Below, piece after piece: positions 1 through 8,443 of a DNA stretch of 21,579 nt. The number at the start of each line of letters is the position of its first letter. Positions within the stretch are counted from its first letter, which is position 1. The translations under genes were made by a program, and so were the position numbers. Source of the DNA: JBDHTS01 sp044220535 (GTDB lineage Bacteria; Pseudomonadota; Alphaproteobacteria; Micavibrionales; Micavibrionaceae); NCBI GenBank assembly GCA_044220535.1, contig JBGAQU010000051.1, positions 1 through 21,579 on the forward strand, read 5' to 3'. The notes beneath the pieces are model-generated. The model was not told where the DNA came from and ran no database searches. It saw nothing but the letters and a program-made list of their open reading frames with translations.

Positions 1-1
1 T

Positions 2-97
2 TTTATAATCATGAGGTGATAGAATGTCCCCCAGACGCCCACCCCGGACGCGCACTTAATGACCTAAGCCCGCAACAAGGGAACTCAAGACGTCTCC
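2..97 (+). pseudogene. narG: narG upstream segment, interrupted by in-frame stops
   Basis: Read in the same frame as the downstream narG frame, positions 23-97 give NVPQTPTPDAHLMT-stop-ARNKGTQDVSV. This matches the conserved NarG stretch that in E. coli reads approximately NIPQTRTPDAHFFTEVRYKGT and leads directly into VTPDY. A TAA at 65-67 replaces the expected glutamate codon, a one-base difference from GAA. TGA and TAG at 17-22 fall where a W-G-S type sequence is expected. The segment is clearly narG, but it cannot be translated through as written. It lies at the window edge, so base errors at a contig end are a strong alternative to a real nonsense mutation. Confidence 0.75.
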
Positions 98-2983
98 GTG
101 ACGCCCGATTACTCGGAGGCTTCCAAGTTTGGCGATATCTGGCTTAATCCCCGCCAAGGCACCGATGCGGCACTCGGCATGGCAATGGGCCATGTCATTC
201 TCAAGGAGTATCATCTGGAGAATCCGTCCGATTATTTTGATGATTACTGCCGTTCCTACTCTGATATGCCGTTCCTGGTCAAGCTAGAGCAACGCGACGG
301 GCGCTTTGTTCCTGGCCGCATGGTACGCGCCTCGGATTTTGCAGGAAATCTGAACGAAGCAAACAATCCTGAATGGAAAACCGTCTGTTTTGATGAGGAA
401 AGCGGTGATATCACCGTGCCGACTGGCTCCATCGGTTTCCGTTGGGGCGAGGAAGGCAAATGGAACATCGTTCCCGCAGATTCACAAACAGGCAAGAGCA
501 TCCGACCGCGTAAAACGCTTCTGGGCGCGCATGAAGACATCGTGAAGGTCGCCTTCCCCTATTTCGGCGGCCAGCCACATGAACATGGATATTTCCAGCC
601 CAATGAGCGCGATGATATTCTGGAACGCAATATTCCTGTCCGCATCCTTGAGCTGAACGGCGAAAAAACACCGGTTGCCTGCGTTTTTGACCTGCTTTGC
701 GCGCAATACGGCATCGCGCGGCCGGAGCTTGGCGGCGATCATGTCGCCGGAAGCTATGAGGATGATATCCCCTATACACCGAAATGGCAGGAGAACATCA
801 CCGGCGTTCCGGCAGAACAGGTTATTCAGGTCGCTCGCGCCTTCGCGCAGAACGCGCACATTACCAAAGGCAAGTCGATGATCATCATCGGCGCGGCTAT
901 GAACCACTGGTATCACATGGACATGAACTACCGCGCCTGCATCAATATGCTGGTATTTTGCGGTTGCATCGGGCAATCCGGCGGCGGCTGGTCGCATTAT
1001 GTGGGGCAGGAAAAGCTGCGGCCGCAAACAGGATGGGCGCCGCTGGCTTTTGCGCTCGACTGGAGCCGCCCGCCGCGCCAGCAGAATTCAACATCTTTCT
1101 TTTATGCTCATACCGATCAATGGCGCTATGAAACGCTGCAACTGGACGAAATCCTGTCCCCGCTGGCGGATAAAGGCAAATGGGCGGGAACGCTGATAGA
1201 CTGCAATATCCGTTCCGAACGCATGGGCTGGCTGCCTTCCGCGCCGCAGTTGGAGGAAAACCCGATTGACCTTGTCGCAAAAGCCGAAAGCGAAGGCCGC
1301 GATCCTGTTGATTATGTCGTTGACCGCCTGAGCAGCGGCGACCTGCGTATGTCCTGCGAAGATCCGGACAATCCGGTGAACTGGCCGCGCAATATGTTCG
1401 TCTGGCGCTCCAACATCTTGGGATCCAGCGGCAAGGGCCATGAATATTTCCTGAAACATTTCCTCGGCACGCAGCATGGGGTGCAGGGAAAGGATCTGGG
1501 TAGCGAAGGCAAGGGGCGTTCGAGCGAAGTCGTCTGGCATGACCAGGCACCGGAAGGAAAGCTTGACCTTGTGGTGACTCTGGATTTCCGCATGTCAACA
1601 ACCTGCGTCTATTCCGATATCGTCTTGCCGACGGCAAGCTGGTATGAAAAGAACGATCTGAATACCTCGGACATGCATCCCTTCATCCACCCGCTGTCCA
1701 AGGCGATCGACCCCGTCTGGCAAAGCAAGTCGGATTGGGAGATTTATAAGGGGTTTGCCAAAAAATTCTCCGAATTATGCGTCGGGCATCTGGGCGTTGA
1801 AAAGGAAATCGTACTGAACCCGATCCAGCACGATACAGCAGGTGAGCTTTCTCAGCCTGACGTCAAGGAATGGCGAAAGGGTGAATGTCCCCTGATCCCC
1901 GGAAAAACGGCGCCAGCTATGAAGGTGATCGAACGGGACTATCCCGCCACGTTCGAACGGTTCACGACCCTCGGCCCCCTGATGGAAAAACTGGGCAATG
2001 GCGGCAAGGGCATCGGCTGGAATACGGAGCATGAGATTGAATTCCTGAAAAAACTTAATGGGGAAAAAGGCGGCCGGGTTAAAATCGATACAGATATTGA
2101 CGCTTGCGAAACCGTCCTGTCCCTGGCCCCTGAAACGAACGGCGAAGTTGCTGTGAAAGCATGGGCAGCCCTGGGCAAAATTACCGGACGCGATCATACG
2201 CACCTCGCCCTGCCAAAGGAGGAAGAAAAAATCCGTTTCCGCGATATTCAGGCGCAGCCGCGCAAGATTATCAGCTCCCCCACCTGGAGTGGCATTGAGT
2301 CGGAGCATGTCTGTTATAACGCCGGCTATACCAACGTGCATGAATTCATCCCCTGGCGCACCCTCACCGGCCGACAGCAGCTCTATCAGGATCATCCCTG
2401 GATGATAGATTTCGGTGAGGCTCTGGTGTCCTATCGCCCGCCGATCAATACGCGAACGGTAGAAAACATGCTGGACAAGCATGGCAAGGAGTCGCCAACC
2501 ATCCTGCTCAACTTCATTACGCCACACCAGAAATGGGGCATTCACTCCACCTATACGGACAATTTGCATATGCTGACCCTGTCCCGCGGCGGGCCGATTG
2601 TCTGGGTAAGCGAGGTCGATGCGCGGAAGATTGATGTAAAGGATAATGACTGGCTGGAAGTATTCAACGCCAACGGCGCGATTGTCGCGCGCGCCGTCGT
2701 TTCGCAGCGCGTCAATGAAGGCATGATGTTGATGTATCACGCACAAGAAAAGTTGGTGCATACGCCCGGCAGCAAAATCACCAATGCGCGCGGTGGCATT
2801 CATAATTCCGTCACGCGGGCTACCGTTAAGCCGACGCACATGATTGGCGGTTATGCACAGTTGGCCTATGGCTTTAATTATTACGGCACGGTCGGCTCCA
2901 ACCGCGATGAATTCGTCATTGTCCGCCGTATGGACAAAGTGGACTGGATGGACGAGCCGGCGAAAATGGAGGCAGCAGAGTAA
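98..2983 (+). CDS. narG: Respiratory nitrate reductase alpha subunit NarG (5' partial)
   Basis: This is the catalytic molybdenum (bis-MGD) subunit of the membrane-bound nitrate reductase, which reduces nitrate to nitrite on the cytoplasmic side. The 961 visible codons align with E. coli NarG (1247 aa) from VTPDY to the C terminus. Landmarks include QGTDAALGMAMGHV, NNPEWKTV, GSIGFRWGE, LNHWYHMDMNYR-like sequence, CGCIGQSGGGW, GSSGKGHE, NTSDMHPFIHPL, HLALPKEEEKIRFRDIQAQP and YGTVGSNRDEF. About 280 N-terminal residues, including the Tat-like leader and the His/Cys FS0 cluster motif, lie outside the window. The GTG at 98 is internal (the V of VTPDY) and has no ribosome-binding site, so it is not a true start. 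In-frame stops lie just upstream. The stop codon overlaps the narH start by one base. Identity is certain; whether the gene is intact is not. Confidence 0.97.
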   Translation: MTPDYSEASKFGDIWLNPRQGTDAALGMAMGHVILKEYHLENPSDYFDDYCRSYSDMPFLVKLEQRDGRFVPGRMVRASDFAGNLNEANNPEWKTVCFDEESGDITVPTGSIGFRWGEEGKWNIVPADSQTGKSIRPRKTLLGAHEDIVKVAFPYFGGQPHEHGYFQPNERDDILERNIPVRILELNGEKTPVACVFDLLCAQYGIARPELGGDHVAGSYEDDIPYTPKWQENITGVPAEQVIQVARAFAQNAHITKGKSMIIIGAAMNHWYHMDMNYRACINMLVFCGCIGQSGGGWSHYVGQEKLRPQTGWAPLAFALDWSRPPRQQNSTSFFYAHTDQWRYETLQLDEILSPLADKGKWAGTLIDCNIRSERMGWLPSAPQLEENPIDLVAKAESEGRDPVDYVVDRLSSGDLRMSCEDPDNPVNWPRNMFVWRSNILGSSGKGHEYFLKHFLGTQHGVQGKDLGSEGKGRSSEVVWHDQAPEGKLDLVVTLDFRMSTTCVYSDIVLPTASWYEKNDLNTSDMHPFIHPLSKAIDPVWQSKSDWEIYKGFAKKFSELCVGHLGVEKEIVLNPIQHDTAGELSQPDVKEWRKGECPLIPGKTAPAMKVIERDYPATFERFTTLGPLMEKLGNGGKGIGWNTEHEIEFLKKLNGEKGGRVKIDTDIDACETVLSLAPETNGEVAVKAWAALGKITGRDHTHLALPKEEEKIRFRDIQAQPRKIISSPTWSGIESEHVCYNAGYTNVHEFIPWRTLTGRQQLYQDHPWMIDFGEALVSYRPPINTRTVENMLDKHGKESPTILLNFITPHQKWGIHSTYTDNLHMLTLSRGGPIVWVSEVDARKIDVKDNDWLEVFNANGAIVARAVVSQRVNEGMMLMYHAQEKLVHTPGSKITNARGGIHNSVTRATVKPTHMIGGYAQLAYGFNYYGTVGSNRDEFVIVRRMDKVDWMDEPAKMEAAE

Positions 2984-4644
2984 TGAAAGTACGCGCACAA
3001 ATAGCGATGGTTCTCAACCTTGATAAGTGTATCGGGTGCCATACCTGCTCTGTGACCTGCAAGAACGTCTGGACGTCGCGGGAGGGCGTTGAATATGCTT
3101 GGTTCAACAACGTCGAAACCAAGCCCGGCATAGGCTATCCCAAGGAATGGGAAAACCAGAAGAAATGGAAGGGCGGCTGGAAACGCAAGGCCAACGGCAA
3201 GATCGAGCCGAACCAGGGCAGCCGTTGGCGTATCCTCGCCAATATCTTTGGCAATCCCAACCTGCCGGAGATTGACGACTACTACGAACCTTTCACTTTC
3301 GATTACGACCACCTACAAAAAGCGCCGGAAATGAAAACCATGCCGACGGCACGCCCGCGCTCTCTTGTTACAGGTGAGCGCATGGAGAAAGTGCAATGGG
3401 GGCCGAACTGGGAGGAAATCCTCGGCACGGAATTCGAGCATCGCAAGAAGGATTATAACTTTAAGGATATCGAGAAGGAAATGTACGGGGAGTTTGAAAA
3501 TACATTCATGATGTATCTTCCCCGCCTGTGCGAGCATTGCATCAATCCGACCTGCGTGGCGTCATGTCCGTCCGGATCCATCTACAAGCGCGAGGAAGAC
3601 GGCATTGTTCTGGTCGATCAGGATAAATGCCGCGGCTGGCGTATGTGCATTTCCGGCTGTCCGTACAAGAAAATCTATTATAACTGGAAAACCGGCAAGG
3701 CAGAAAAATGTACTTTCTGCTATCCGCGTATCGAAAACGGCGATCCGACCGTTTGTTCTGAAACCTGTGTAGGCCGCATCCGTTATCTGGGCGTCATTTT
3801 GTATGATGCCGACCGGATAGAGGAAGCCGCCAGCGTTGAAAATGACGAGGATTTGTATGAAGCGCAGCTTGATATCTTCCTGAATCCGCATGATCCGGAA
3901 GTTATCGCGCAGGCGAGAAAAGATGGCATCCCGGACAACTGGATCGAGGGAGCGCAAAAATCGCCCGTCTATAAAATGGCCATTGATTGGAAAGTGGCTT
4001 TCCCCCTGCACCCGGAATACCGCACTTTGCCGATGGTTTGGTATATACCGCCCCTTTCCCCGGTGCAGTCAGCGGCCGCCCAAGGCAAAATCCCCACGCG
4101 TCCTGATGGCATCATGCCCGATCTGGACGATATGCGGATCCCGGTCAAATATCTGGCCAATATGCTTACCGGCGGTAAGGAAGCCCCTATTCGCCTGGGC
4201 CTCAAACGCATGATGGCCATGCGGCATTATATGCGGAGCAAGATGTTCGAGGGGCGGCCGGATACGGGATTGCTTGAGGAAACCGGCCTTACCCAGGATT
4301 TGGTAGAGGATATGTACAAAATCATGGCGATCGCAAACTATGAAGATCGCTATGTCATCCCGACCGGGCATCGTGAGGAAACGCTTGACGCTTTCGGAGA
4401 AAGTGGCGGGTGTGGCTTTTCCTTCGGGAATGGTTGCTCTTCACATAGCAATAGCGCCTATGACCTGTTTGAAAGCCCGAAACAGACACGTGGGCAATCT
4501 GGAAGCACGAAAAGCAATCGCGTCAATACGATTTTTGAGCGCGATCACTATGAGAAGATATCCGTTATCAAAAGCGGTTGCAGTAGCGGAGGTTGCGGCA
4601 GCGGCGGGTGCGGTAGCGGTAGCACTGGCGGGGGATGTGGGTAG
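2983..4644 (+). CDS. narH: Nitrate reductase beta subunit NarH with Cys/Gly-rich tail
   Basis: This iron-sulfur subunit passes electrons from NarI haems to NarG. All four cluster-binding groups are visible: CIGCHTCSVTC (Cys16, 19, 22, 26), CEHCINPTCVASCPSG, CRGWRMCISGCPYKK and CTFCYP...CSETCVGRIRYLG. The tryptophan in CRGW is the family's replacement for one cysteine and gives a [3Fe-4S] centre. The usual C-terminal CGFSFGNGC motif is present. The protein runs to 553 aa, about 40 more than E. coli NarH (512), and the excess ends in GCSSGGCGSGGCGSG and related repeats with cysteines at 533, 538, 543 and 552. The ATG start shares its A with the last base of the narG TAA. The tail is not part of the NarH that I know from E. 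coli. Confidence 0.97.
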   Translation: MKVRAQIAMVLNLDKCIGCHTCSVTCKNVWTSREGVEYAWFNNVETKPGIGYPKEWENQKKWKGGWKRKANGKIEPNQGSRWRILANIFGNPNLPEIDDYYEPFTFDYDHLQKAPEMKTMPTARPRSLVTGERMEKVQWGPNWEEILGTEFEHRKKDYNFKDIEKEMYGEFENTFMMYLPRLCEHCINPTCVASCPSGSIYKREEDGIVLVDQDKCRGWRMCISGCPYKKIYYNWKTGKAEKCTFCYPRIENGDPTVCSETCVGRIRYLGVILYDADRIEEAASVENDEDLYEAQLDIFLNPHDPEVIAQARKDGIPDNWIEGAQKSPVYKMAIDWKVAFPLHPEYRTLPMVWYIPPLSPVQSAAAQGKIPTRPDGIMPDLDDMRIPVKYLANMLTGGKEAPIRLGLKRMMAMRHYMRSKMFEGRPDTGLLEETGLTQDLVEDMYKIMAIANYEDRYVIPTGHREETLDAFGESGGCGFSFGNGCSSHSNSAYDLFESPKQTRGQSGSTKSNRVNTIFERDHYEKISVIKSGCSSGGCGSGGCGSGSTGGGCG

Positions 4645-4661
4645 CATAAAGGAGAAATACC

Positions 4662-4844
4662 ATGAGAATTCGTAATTTGCTCGGACTGGGCGATGGGAAA
4701 AAGGATGTTGAGAAAAGCGCCGGCGCTGTAAAAAAAGAGTTTCCGCAGCCCAGGCAAGAGAAAATCCCGGCAGCCGTACAGGATTTATGCTGTGGGTCTT
4801 GCGGCGGCCACGGCCATAATGACAAAAAAGGATCAAACGGATGA
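4662..4844 (+). CDS. Small Cys/His-tailed protein between narH and narJ
   Basis: This is a 60-residue protein I do not recognise. It has a good ribosome-binding site (AAGGAG, 8 nt before the ATG), starts 17 nt after the narH stop, and overlaps the narJ start by ATGA, so translation is probably coupled. The N-terminal two thirds is basic and charged without hydrophobic segments. The C terminus carries DLCCGSCGGHGHND, with Cys43, Cys44, Cys47, His50 and His52, a plausible soft-metal or Fe-S ligand set. There is no signal peptide, so it is presumably cytoplasmic. Position and coupling suggest a role in NarGH maturation, but that is inference. The standard narGHJI order has no gene here. A chance ORF is unlikely given the ribosome-binding site, the tight spacing and the coupled stop. 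Confidence 0.75.
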   Translation: MRIRNLLGLGDGKKDVEKSAGAVKKEFPQPRQEKIPAAVQDLCCGSCGGHGHNDKKGSNG

Positions 4845-5542
4845 GAACGCTCAAGATTCTCGGATTTTTTCTGACCTATCCCGAACAGGATCATATTCTG
4901 GCTGTTGAGGAATGCGTGAACATCCTGAAAGCCGAAAAATGGCTGTCCGCCAGTCGGCTTGAAAGACTTATTCAGGCGCTTGAAAATTTTAAGGGAAAAA
5001 ACCTTCTTGATCTTCAGGAAGATTATGTCGCGTTGTTCGACCGGACGCCTTCTCTTTCGCTCCATCTTTTTGAGCACATCCATGGCGATTCACGGGATCG
5101 CGGCCAGGCATTGGCGGATCTGTTGAAGGTTTATGAAGAAGCCGGGCTTTATATCGACGCGGAGGAAATGCCGGATTATCTCCCCCTCTTCGCGGAATAT
5201 GCCGCGACGCTTCCGCACCAGGAAGCGTCCGAAACAATGGGCAGCGTCGTCAATATCATGTCTTCCCTGGCTGAGCGGCTCCGGAACAGGGATTCGTTCT
5301 ATGCTGACATTCTTGATGCTCTTAGCGAAACGGCCGCCCGCTCGCCGGATCCGAAGGCTATTGAGGACTATTTGAAAAAATCCTCCGGCGCGGCTCTTAG
5401 TCTTGATGAAACAGACAAGGAATGGGAAGAGCAATTTGCATTCGACAATACGGCACAGACGACAGGCCAGGATGCAGGCTGTCCAAAAGCAGAGGAAATG
5501 CTGGCGCGGATGGCTGGATACACGCAAGGAGAGAGGGCATAA
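4841..5542 (+). CDS. narJ: Nitrate reductase assembly chaperone NarJ
   Basis: NarJ is a cytoplasmic, TorD-like chaperone. It binds the NarG N terminus and holds NarGH until Moco and the FS0 cluster are inserted and NarI is available; it is not part of the final enzyme. At 233 aa the length is normal. The family pattern is visible: RTLKILGFFLTYP near the start, a DYVALFDRTPSLSLHLFEHIHGDSRDRGQA block around residues 66-95, and LPDYLPLFAEYAA-type sequence around 112-125, with an acidic helical C terminus. The ATG at 4841 overlaps the upstream stop by 4 nt. The next start, narI, follows 2 nt after the stop. Confidence 0.95.
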   Translation: MRTLKILGFFLTYPEQDHILAVEECVNILKAEKWLSASRLERLIQALENFKGKNLLDLQEDYVALFDRTPSLSLHLFEHIHGDSRDRGQALADLLKVYEEAGLYIDAEEMPDYLPLFAEYAATLPHQEASETMGSVVNIMSSLAERLRNRDSFYADILDALSETAARSPDPKAIEDYLKKSSGAALSLDETDKEWEEQFAFDNTAQTTGQDAGCPKAEEMLARMAGYTQGERA

Positions 5543-5544
5543 TC

Positions 5545-6231
5545 ATGAACGGCTTTCTGGATTTTTTCCTTTTTCAGATTTTTCCCTATATTGCGATCGC
5601 CGCATTCCTTCTGGGCTGCATACTTCGTTTTGACCGTGACCCTTATTCATGGCGCACCAAATCCAGCCAGCTTTTGCGGCGGAAGCAGTTGATTATAGGC
5701 AGCGTCCTTTTCCATCTGGGGATTCTTGTGATTCTCGCGGGCCATTTTGTCGGGCTGCTCACTCCTATACAGATTTTTGACGCCCTGGGCATTTCACACA
5801 GCGCCAAGCAAATTCTGGCCATGACCGCCGGCGGCATTGCGGGATTGTTCTGTCTTGTCGGGCTGTGCCTTCTACTGCACCGGCGCCTGTTTGACGCGAG
5901 AATTCGTAAGAACAGCTCCTTTGCGGATATTGCTGTTCTGGTTCTCCTGCTGGCTCAGCTTCTTTTAGGGCTTTTGACGATCCCGGCATCCATGCATCAT
6001 CTGGACGGCCATGAAATGATGAAATTCATGAGCTGGGCGCAGCATATCGTGACCTTCCGCGGTGGGGCGCATGAATTTGTTACCGATGTTGCCCTAATCT
6101 TCAAATTGCATATCACTTTGGGGTTATTCTTGCTGCTAATCTTTCCGTTTACCCGTCTGGTACATGCCTTGAGCGCCCCCGTGGGGTATGTCCTTCGTCC
6201 CTACCAAATTGTCCGCAAACGGGCGATGTAA
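5545..6231 (+). CDS. narI: Nitrate reductase gamma subunit NarI (dihaem cytochrome b)
   Basis: NarI is the membrane anchor that oxidises quinol at the periplasmic face and passes electrons through two b haems to NarH. The 228-aa protein has five hydrophobic segments. The four haem ligands are in place: His57 and His67 in FHLGILVILAGHF, and His189 and His207 in KLHITLGLFLLLIFPFTRLVHAL. The 10- and 18-residue spacings equal those of E. coli NarI (56/66 and 187/205). The C terminus GYVLRPYQIVRKR is typical. I chose the ATG at 5545 because GGAGAGAGG lies just upstream and the protein then begins MNGFLDFFLFQIFPYIA, the expected first helix; the frame is open further upstream but overlaps narJ. Confidence 0.96.
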   Translation: MNGFLDFFLFQIFPYIAIAAFLLGCILRFDRDPYSWRTKSSQLLRRKQLIIGSVLFHLGILVILAGHFVGLLTPIQIFDALGISHSAKQILAMTAGGIAGLFCLVGLCLLLHRRLFDARIRKNSSFADIAVLVLLLAQLLLGLLTIPASMHHLDGHEMMKFMSWAQHIVTFRGGAHEFVTDVALIFKLHITLGLFLLLIFPFTRLVHALSAPVGYVLRPYQIVRKRAM

Positions 6232-6236
6232 TCATT

Positions 6237-7025
6237 ATGAAAACGCTTGCACCCGGCATTGAAGTCAATGGCATTAAAATTTCCATCGAGGAAATTAATG
6301 CTGAAGTCCAATACCACCCTGCGGAAAGCCTTTTCTCGGCCAAATACGAGGCTATGAGGGCGCTTGTCATCAAAGAGGTATTGATTCAAAGGGCAGCGGA
6401 ACTAGGCCTCTGTCAGCGGGACGAGGCCGTGAAGAACCCGGATCCGATCATTGATGATCTGTTGGCCAAGGAGATCAGCGTTCCGGAGGCGGATCAGGAA
6501 ACCTGCAAAAGATACTATGAAAATAATAAGGAGAAGTTTTTTACTTCTCCGCTTTTTGAGGTATCGCATATCCTTTATATGGCCCCCCCGGATGATCAGA
6601 AGGCGCGCTCTAGCGCGCTCATGCGCGCGCAGGCCGCTCTTGCCAAGGTGAAATCCTCTCCGGACTTGTTTGAAGCCATCGCAAGGGAGGAATCTGCCTG
6701 TTCCTCCGCGAAAGATGGCGGCAGGCTGGGACAGATCAGCCGCGGGCAGACCATGCCCGGTTTTGAAACGGCTCTCTTCCAGATGCAGGAAGGGGATGTT
6801 AGCTCCGAACCTGTTTCCACAGAGGTAGGCTATCATATCATCAAGGTGCATAAGCGCGTTGAAGGTAAACAATTACCGTTTGAAAATGCCAAAGACTGGA
6901 TCGCGAACGATCTTCGTGAAAAGAGCTGGAATCGTGCTTTTAATCAGTACATCCAGATTTTGGTTGGACGTTGCCAGATTAGCGGCTTTCGTCTGGAGGG
7001 CGCACAGAACCCCTTGGTGCAGTAG
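6237..7025 (+). CDS. Parvulin-type peptidyl-prolyl isomerase of the nar operon
   Basis: This is a 262-aa rotamase with an N-terminal helical region (about 1-100) and a parvulin/PpiC domain (about 105-208). Markers are FEVSHILYMAP, the FEAIAREESACSSAKDGGRLGQISRGQTMPGFETALFQM block (about 145-183) and VSTEVGYHIIKVHKR. No signal peptide is visible, so it should act in the cytoplasm, unlike SurA or PpiD. It starts 5 nt after narI. A PpiC-like gene directly after narI and before moaA1 is known from the Pseudomonas aeruginosa narGHJI operon, which supports a role in nitrate reductase folding. The substrate is inferred, not shown. NifM-like proteins share this architecture. Confidence 0.85.
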   Translation: MKTLAPGIEVNGIKISIEEINAEVQYHPAESLFSAKYEAMRALVIKEVLIQRAAELGLCQRDEAVKNPDPIIDDLLAKEISVPEADQETCKRYYENNKEKFFTSPLFEVSHILYMAPPDDQKARSSALMRAQAALAKVKSSPDLFEAIAREESACSSAKDGGRLGQISRGQTMPGFETALFQMQEGDVSSEPVSTEVGYHIIKVHKRVEGKQLPFENAKDWIANDLREKSWNRAFNQYIQILVGRCQISGFRLEGAQNPLVQ

Positions 7026-7042
7026 CCGTAATTGCAAGGCTC

Positions 7043-7056
7043 TTGATCTGCATCAA
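7043..7056 (+). promoter_or_regulatory. FNR/DNR box upstream of hemN
   Basis: The sequence TTGATCTGCATCAA is a perfect match to the FNR/DNR consensus TTGAT-N4-ATCAA. Its centre, between 7049 and 7050, is exactly 41.5 bp from the A of the hemN ATG at 7091, the spacing of a class II activated promoter measured to the transcription start. TATTGT at 7078-7083 is a possible -10 element. Anaerobic or NO-dependent activation of hemN-nnrS is the inference. Confidence 0.85.
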
Positions 7057-7090
7057 GGCCTTCGAGCAACTTCCGGTTATTGTTTTAACT

Positions 7091-8443
7091 ATGATATCCG
7101 AGCAAGCAATAAAGTTGATTCAAAAATATGGCGGTGCCGTTCCAAGATACACCAGCTATCCTACGGCCGTGCAGTTTCATAACGGATTCACGGATAAAAA
7201 TGTTCAGTCCTGCCTGGAAGTCCTGAATAACAAAGAGCCGGTTTCCCTTTACATTCATATCCCCTTTTGCCACAGCCTTTGCCACTATTGCGGCTGCCAT
7301 ACGAAGATTGTCAACCATACAAAGGTTATATCATCCTATATCGATACACTCTGCCGTGAAATCAGGCTTGCGGCTTCTTACATGCCGGGAGAAGTAATAA
7401 TCTCCCGTGTTCATTTCGGTGGTGGCTCGCCAAATTATGCGCCGATCGCGGATATCAGGAAGATCCTTGATACGATACATACGGCCTTTCCCGCCTGCGC
7501 CGATATGAAGATCGATATGGAGTGTGACCCGCGGCTTTTAAGCGCTGCAAAAATCGAAGAATTATCACACCTTGGTATCCGTCGCGTTAGCCTGGGCATT
7601 CAGGATTTTGACGGGAAGGTACAAAAGGCGGTCAATCGCATTCAGACGTTAGAGCATATTCACCGGCAAGTGGAATCCCTGCGGCAGAACGGTATTCATG
7701 AGATCAATTTTGATTTGATTGTTGGATTGCCGGAACAAACGCGTGAAACTGTACAAAAGACCGCACTGGAAACAATAAAGCTCAGGCCGTCACGCATTGC
7801 CGTGTTTGGCTACGCCCATGTGCCATGGATGAAAAAGCATCAGAAGCTTCTTGAAAAATTCCGCTTTCCTACTCCGGACGAGCGTTTCCTTATGCAGGAA
7901 GATATCAGGGACATCTTGTGCCAGGCCGGATATAATCCTATCGGCATAGATCATTATGCTTTGCCGGAGGATAGGCTTTCCAAGGCACAGGAGGCCGGCA
8001 CGATGCAGCGTAACTTCCAGGGATATACGGACGATCCCGCCACGGTTATTCTGGGGTTCGGTCTGTCGGCGATCAGCCAGTTTAAAAATGCCTATACGCA
8101 AAACATGCTTGATGCCCCTCTTTACCGAAAATCCGTTGAATCCGGGCGATTGCCTGTAGGAAAAGGGTATGCGCTTAGCGAAGACGATATTGTAGCCAGA
8201 AAAGCGATCATGCAGATTATGTGCCGTTTTCATCTGGATATGCAGGAATACCCTGCCCTGCCGAGAGCATCAGACCATCTGGCATCGCTGGAGCGGGACG
8301 GGCTTATTACCCGCCAAGGCGAGGACATGATCAGGATAACGGATATGGGAAGGCCTTTCACGCGGGTTATAGCATCGTGCTTTGATTCCTATTTTCAAGA
8401 CAGCAGCTATAAAAAAGAGGGTCGCCATGCCAAAGCCATCTAA
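7091..8443 (+). CDS. hemN: Oxygen-independent coproporphyrinogen III dehydrogenase HemN
   Basis: This radical SAM enzyme decarboxylates coproporphyrinogen III to protoporphyrinogen IX without oxygen, supplying haem under anaerobiosis, including the NarI haems. The 450-aa length fits HemN (E. coli 457). The signature CHSLCHYCGC puts the cluster cysteines at 60, 64 and 67, plus the HemN-specific Cys69. The GGGSP motif, MECDPR, RRVSLGIQDFD and NFDLIVGLPEQT segments and a C-terminal HemN domain are present. I chose the ATG at 7091 because it starts MISEQAIKLIQKYGGAVPRYTSYPT, the normal N terminus. No Shine-Dalgarno sequence precedes it, and the FNR box spacing suggests a leaderless transcript. 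It overlaps nnrS by 17 nt. Confidence 0.95.
   Translation: MISEQAIKLIQKYGGAVPRYTSYPTAVQFHNGFTDKNVQSCLEVLNNKEPVSLYIHIPFCHSLCHYCGCHTKIVNHTKVISSYIDTLCREIRLAASYMPGEVIISRVHFGGGSPNYAPIADIRKILDTIHTAFPACADMKIDMECDPRLLSAAKIEELSHLGIRRVSLGIQDFDGKVQKAVNRIQTLEHIHRQVESLRQNGIHEINFDLIVGLPEQTRETVQKTALETIKLRPSRIAVFGYAHVPWMKKHQKLLEKFRFPTPDERFLMQEDIRDILCQAGYNPIGIDHYALPEDRLSKAQEAGTMQRNFQGYTDDPATVILGFGLSAISQFKNAYTQNMLDAPLYRKSVESGRLPVGKGYALSEDDIVARKAIMQIMCRFHLDMQEYPALPRASDHLASLERDGLITRQGEDMIRITDMGRPFTRVIASCFDSYFQDSSYKKEGRHAKAI

Noticed and set aside
1775..2998. 407-codon open frame on the - strand opposite narG
   Set aside because: It lies entirely under conserved NarG coding sequence and encodes no recognisable motif; long antisense frames are common in CpG-rich codon-biased genes.
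6603..6618. GCGCGCTCTAGCGCGC palindrome in the prolyl isomerase gene
   Set aside because: It lies within coding sequence in a GC-alternating stretch and nothing links it to a function.
7043..7090. TTG at 7043 as the hemN start
   Set aside because: The TTG is the first half-site of the FNR/DNR box; the normal HemN N terminus begins at the ATG at 7091.
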